This document shows positions 5,358 to 7,402 of a stretch of 7,402 bases of DNA, one piece after another. The notes below the pieces were generated by a model. That model ran no database searches, was not told where the DNA came from, and saw only the letters and a program-made list of their open reading frames with translations. A program made the translations under genes and the position numbers. The stretch is from positions 1 through 7,402 of the forward strand of contig JASHVF010000168.1 of NCBI GenBank assembly GCA_030039615.1, in the 5' to 3' direction. How positions within the stretch are numbered: the stretch's first letter is position 1; each line of letters starts with the position of its first letter. This stretch comes from Gammaproteobacteria bacterium (GTDB lineage Bacteria; Pseudomonadota; Gammaproteobacteria; Steroidobacterales; Steroidobacteraceae).

Positions 5358-6023
5358 CTATTTCGGCGAGAGGATCTTGGTCGGCTCGGCCGGGTTGACC
5401 GGCGCCGGTGCCGGGCTTGCCGGCGCCGCCGTGCCCGGTGTCACGACGGTGACGCTCTCGATGATCACGGGCTTCAGCGGCGCATCCGACTTGAAGGGGC
5501 CGACGGCCCCGGTGGGGGTCTCGCCGATCTTGTCGATGACGTCCATGCCCTGCACGACGCGGCCGAACACGCAGTAGCCCCAGCGGGTCGGCACCGGGTC
5601 GAGATCCGGGTTGTCGACCAGGTTGATGTAGAACTCGGCGTTGCCCGAGTGCGGCGCGGGTGCGCGCGCCAATCCCACCGTGCCGCGCTTGTTCTGCAGG
5701 CCGTTGCCCGATTCGTTGACGATGTTCTCGTGGGTGGGCTTGAGGTTCATGGTCGCGGCGTCATGGCCGCCGCCCTGGATGACGAAATTCGGCACCACGC
5801 GGTGGATCAGCGTGTTCGTGTAGAAGCCCTCCTTCACGTAGCGCAGGAAATTCGGCACGGTGAGTGGCGCGCGCTCCGGCCGCACCTCGATGACGAACTC
5901 GCCCATGTTGGTGACCACCTTCACCTGGGTGGCCGGTTCCTCGGCGCGCACGGCTGCGGTCCCGGAAAGGCACAGGAGCAGCACGGCAGCGGTGGCCAGG
6001 GGTGCGCGGGGCAGAGTGGGCAT
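5358..6023 (-). CDS. Periplasmic cyclophilin-type peptidyl-prolyl isomerase
   Basis: This enzyme catalyses cis-trans isomerisation of peptide bonds before proline, assisting protein folding in the periplasm. The 221-residue product has a Sec signal peptide with a hydrophobic core at 9-24 and a likely cut after VRA-27. A cyclophilin domain spans about 33-195. Catalytic Arg75 sits in IHRVVPNFVIQGG with Phe80 and Gln83; AEFYIN at 129-134 and WGYCVFGRVVQGMDVID at 148-164 are the other signature segments. After the domain comes a Pro/Ala-rich tail of about 26 residues, probably flexible, ending in KILSPK. A Cys in the leader (residue 18) lacks a proper lipobox context, so it is not a likely lipoprotein. 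The ATG has a strong GGAGG. The gene is the first of a two-gene minus-strand unit with lpxH. It resembles PpiA-type (secreted) more than cytoplasmic PpiB by having a leader; I leave the symbol open. Confidence 0.95.
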   Translation of the reverse strand: MPTLPRAPLATAAVLLLCLSGTAAVRAEEPATQVKVVTNMGEFVIEVRPERAPLTVPNFLRYVKEGFYTNTLIHRVVPNFVIQGGGHDAATMNLKPTHENIVNESGNGLQNKRGTVGLARAPAPHSGNAEFYINLVDNPDLDPVPTRWGYCVFGRVVQGMDVIDKIGETPTGAVGPFKSDAPLKPVIIESVTVVTPGTAAPASPAPAPVNPAEPTKILSPK

Positions 6024-6027
6024 CGAT

Positions 6028-6032
6028 CCTCC
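6028..6032 (-). promoter_or_regulatory. Shine-Dalgarno site of the cyclophilin gene
   Basis: On the minus strand GGAGG precedes the ATG by four bases (ATCG). This is the strongest ribosome-binding site of the minus-strand genes and fixes the start at 6023, in front of a complete signal peptide. Confidence 0.7.
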
Positions 6033-6074
6033 GGGGCGGTGAAAAGCGCGGCAATTGTGGCGGCGCGGCGCTGG

Positions 6075-6104
6075 ATTCTAAGCTGCGGCGCGCATCGGCG
6101 ACAG
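6075..6104 (-). promoter_or_regulatory. Candidate promoter of the cyclophilin-lpxH operon
   Basis: On the minus strand TAGAAT (6080-6075) matches five of six -10 bases in an otherwise very GC-rich gap. The best -35 partner, CTGTCG at 6104-6099 with 18-base spacing, matches three of six. Transcription would start near 6068 and give a leader of about 45 bases holding the GGAGG site. Confidence 0.4.
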
Positions 6105-6131
6105 CGGTGGCGCGCACGCTCCGCCGGGCCT

Positions 6132-6161
6132 TTGTTGCGCTTTGCTCCTTTCCCGTAACAT
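6132..6161 (+). promoter_or_regulatory. Candidate gltX promoter giving a leaderless mRNA
   Basis: TTGTTG (6132-6137) and TAACAT (6156-6161), separated by 18 bases, match three and four of six consensus bases. The -10 ends seven bases before the ATG at 6169, so transcription would begin at or next to that codon. No Shine-Dalgarno sequence precedes 6169. The location is striking but the match quality is modest. Confidence 0.35.
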
Positions 6162-6168
6162 GGCGCCA

Positions 6169-7402
6169 ATGAGTCAGCCGCCGGTCACCCGCTTTGCGCC
6201 GAGCCCCACCGGCGAGCTGCACCTGGGAAATGCGCGCACCGCGCTCTTCAATCTGCTGCTCGCGCGGCACGGCGGCGGCCGCTTCCTGCTGCGCATCGAG
6301 GACACCGACACCGAGCGCAGCCGCGAGGAGCACACGCGCGCGCTGCTCGCCGATCTCGAATGGCTCGGCATCGGCTGGGACGCCGGGCCCGACCGCGAGG
6401 ATGCGCTGGGCCCCTACCGCCAGTCGCAGCGCGGCGCGCTGTACGCCGCCTGGTTCGCCCGGCTGGAGGAGCGCCACGCCGTATATCCCTGCTTCTGCAC
6501 GCCGCCCGAGCTCGAGCTCTCGCGCCGGGCACAGCTCGCCGCCGGCAGGCCGCCGCGCTACGCCGGCACCTGCCGTGAGCTGTCGGCGACCGAGCGCGCC
6601 ATGCGCGCGGCACAGGGACTCAGCGCCACGCTGCGCTTTCGCGTGCCGCCCGGTGCGCGCGTCGCGTGGCACGACCTGGTGCACGGTCCGCAGAGCTTCG
6701 CGACCGATGACATCGGCGACTTCGTGGTGCGGCGTGCGGACGGCTCGGCCGCGTTCTTTTTCTCGAACGCCGTGGACGATGCCGCGATGGGCGTGACGCT
6801 GGCGCTGCGCGGCGAAGACCATCTCGCCAATACGCCGCGGCAGCTGCTGGTGCTCGAGGCGCTCGGGCTGCACGCCCCGGCCTATGGCCACGTGGCGCTG
6901 CTCGTCGGTGCCGACGGCGCGCCGCTCTCCAAGCGTCACGGCGCCACCAGCGTGCGCGAGTACCGCGAACGCGGCTACCAGCCGCTCGCGCTCGCGAATC
7001 ACCTGTTCCGCCTCGGGCATGCCACCACGCTCCAGGGCCTGCTGTCGCTCGCGGAGATGGCGCGCGGCTTCGACGCGCGCCACCTGGGGCGCGCGCCGGC
7101 GCGCTTCGACGAGCAGCAGCTCACCGTGTGGCAGAAGGACGCCGTGCATCATCTGACGCCCGAGGCCGCGCGCGGCTGGCTCGGCGGCATCCTGCCGGCG
7201 GGGCTCGATGAGCGCGCGGCGAGCGCTTTCGTCAGCGCCGTGCTGCCGAACCTGGTGCTGCCGGGCGATGCGCTGCCGTGGGTCGACATCGTGTTCGGCG
7301 GGCCGCCGCCGCTCGAGGAGGGCGGTGAGGCCGTGGTGCGCGGCGCGGGACGCGGGTACTTCGCCGCGGCGGCCGCGGCCGCCGGCGAGAGCGGCGGCGA
7401 TC
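6169..7402 (+). CDS. gltX: Glutamyl-tRNA synthetase (3' end cut by window)
   Basis: GltX charges tRNA-Glu with glutamate using ATP in the cytoplasm. The frame is open from the ATG at 6169 to the window edge, 411 residues, so the end is missing. Class I catalytic motifs are present: RFAPSPTG at 8-15, the HIGH equivalent HLGN at 18-21, RIEDTD, and the KMSKS equivalent PLSKR at 252-256. A zinc site with Cys108, Cys110, Tyr131 and Cys135 keeps the spacing of the E. coli site. GEDHLANTPRQ and DDAAMGV are GluRS-specific, and the length past KMSKS excludes the short GluQ-RS (tRNA-Asp modifying) family. An in-frame ATG at 6160 would add three residues (MAP), but neither start has a Shine-Dalgarno site. 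The wording of motifs (FCTPPEL, AAFFFSNAVDD) matches the GltX type annotated as 'glutamate--tRNA ligase 1' in several gammaproteobacteria that carry two GltX genes. The C-terminal part holds a run of seven Ala before the edge. Confidence 0.95.
   Translation, partial: MSQPPVTRFAPSPTGELHLGNARTALFNLLLARHGGGRFLLRIEDTDTERSREEHTRALLADLEWLGIGWDAGPDREDALGPYRQSQRGALYAAWFARLEERHAVYPCFCTPPELELSRRAQLAAGRPPRYAGTCRELSATERAMRAAQGLSATLRFRVPPGARVAWHDLVHGPQSFATDDIGDFVVRRADGSAAFFFSNAVDDAAMGVTLALRGEDHLANTPRQLLVLEALGLHAPAYGHVALLVGADGAPLSKRHGATSVREYRERGYQPLALANHLFRLGHATTLQGLLSLAEMARGFDARHLGRAPARFDEQQLTVWQKDAVHHLTPEAARGWLGGILPAGLDERAASAFVSAVLPNLVLPGDALPWVDIVFGGPPPLEEGGEAVVRGAGRGYFAAAAAAAGESGGD

Noticed and set aside
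6108..6137. Loss of the zinc site in GltX because the His after the third Cys is Glu
   Set aside because: This refers to residues 108-137 of GltX (bases about 6490-6579). In the E. coli enzyme Tyr121, not His127, is recalled as the fourth ligand, and the matching Tyr131 with three Cys is conserved at the same spacing.
5139..6158. 339-residue plus-strand open frame over lpxH and the cyclophilin gene
   Set aside because: Arg/His-rich translation with no domain; both minus-strand genes beneath it have complete catalytic motifs.
6155..6161. GTAACAT before gltX as an OmpR half site
   Set aside because: A six- or seven-base match without a second half site is expected by chance, and the bases are better explained as the -10 element.
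5761..7152. 463-residue open frame on the minus strand opposite gltX and the cyclophilin start
   Set aside because: It is antisense to well-supported genes, crosses the divergent promoter region, and encodes Arg/Ala-rich low-complexity sequence without a fold signature.
1..7402. tRNA genes, CRISPR arrays, insertion sequences or attachment sites
   Set aside because: No cloverleaf-like segments, regularly spaced repeats, transposase motifs or terminal inverted repeats were seen by reading; nearly all bases are accounted for by core genes.

Overview
The window comes from a GC-rich bacterium (roughly 70% GC judged by eye, with strong G/C third-position bias). The gene content points to a gammaproteobacterium: MiaE, a calcineurin-like LpxH of 240 residues, an OmpR-like regulator very close to the enterobacterial one, and a glutamyl-tRNA synthetase of the 'HLGN / PLSKR' type. 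LpxH shows that the cell makes a lipid A outer membrane. No mobile elements, tRNA or rRNA genes, or CRISPR arrays were seen. This looks like ordinary chromosomal core sequence with an accessory signalling flavour at the left end.

Layout from left to right. (1) Bases 1-1176 hold the 3' part of a soluble fusion protein: a degenerate response-regulator receiver domain followed by a complete Ser/Thr protein kinase. It overlaps by four bases (GTGA) with miaE (1173-1766), a diiron tRNA hydroxylase, so the two are probably co-translated. (2) Bases 1851-4002 hold an OmpR-like response regulator and an EnvZ-like histidine kinase. Their junction is odd: an ATGA overlap opens a six-codon mini-ORF that closes in a CTGA overlap at a plausible start of the kinase. 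(3) Bases 4157-4570 hold a small secreted LTXXQ (Spy/CpxP-like) protein, preceded by direct repeats that could be an OmpR-family operator. Two-component system and periplasmic protein together look like a compact envelope-stress module. (4) On the minus strand, convergent to this, lie a periplasmic cyclophilin (6023-5358) and lpxH (5334-4612), separated by 23 bases. (5) Divergent from them is gltX, starting at 6169 and running off the right edge; its best promoter would produce an mRNA beginning at or next to the start codon.

Functionally, the middle and right parts share an envelope theme: signal sensing (OmpR/EnvZ-like), periplasmic protein care (Spy-like protein, cyclophilin) and lipid A synthesis (LpxH). 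The flanks share a tRNA theme (MiaE, GltX). Nothing in the window is clearly a wholly new system. The most unusual items are the pseudo-receiver kinase coupled to miaE, the mini-ORF junction between the regulator and sensor genes, the candidate operators of the two-component module, and the possibly leaderless gltX.
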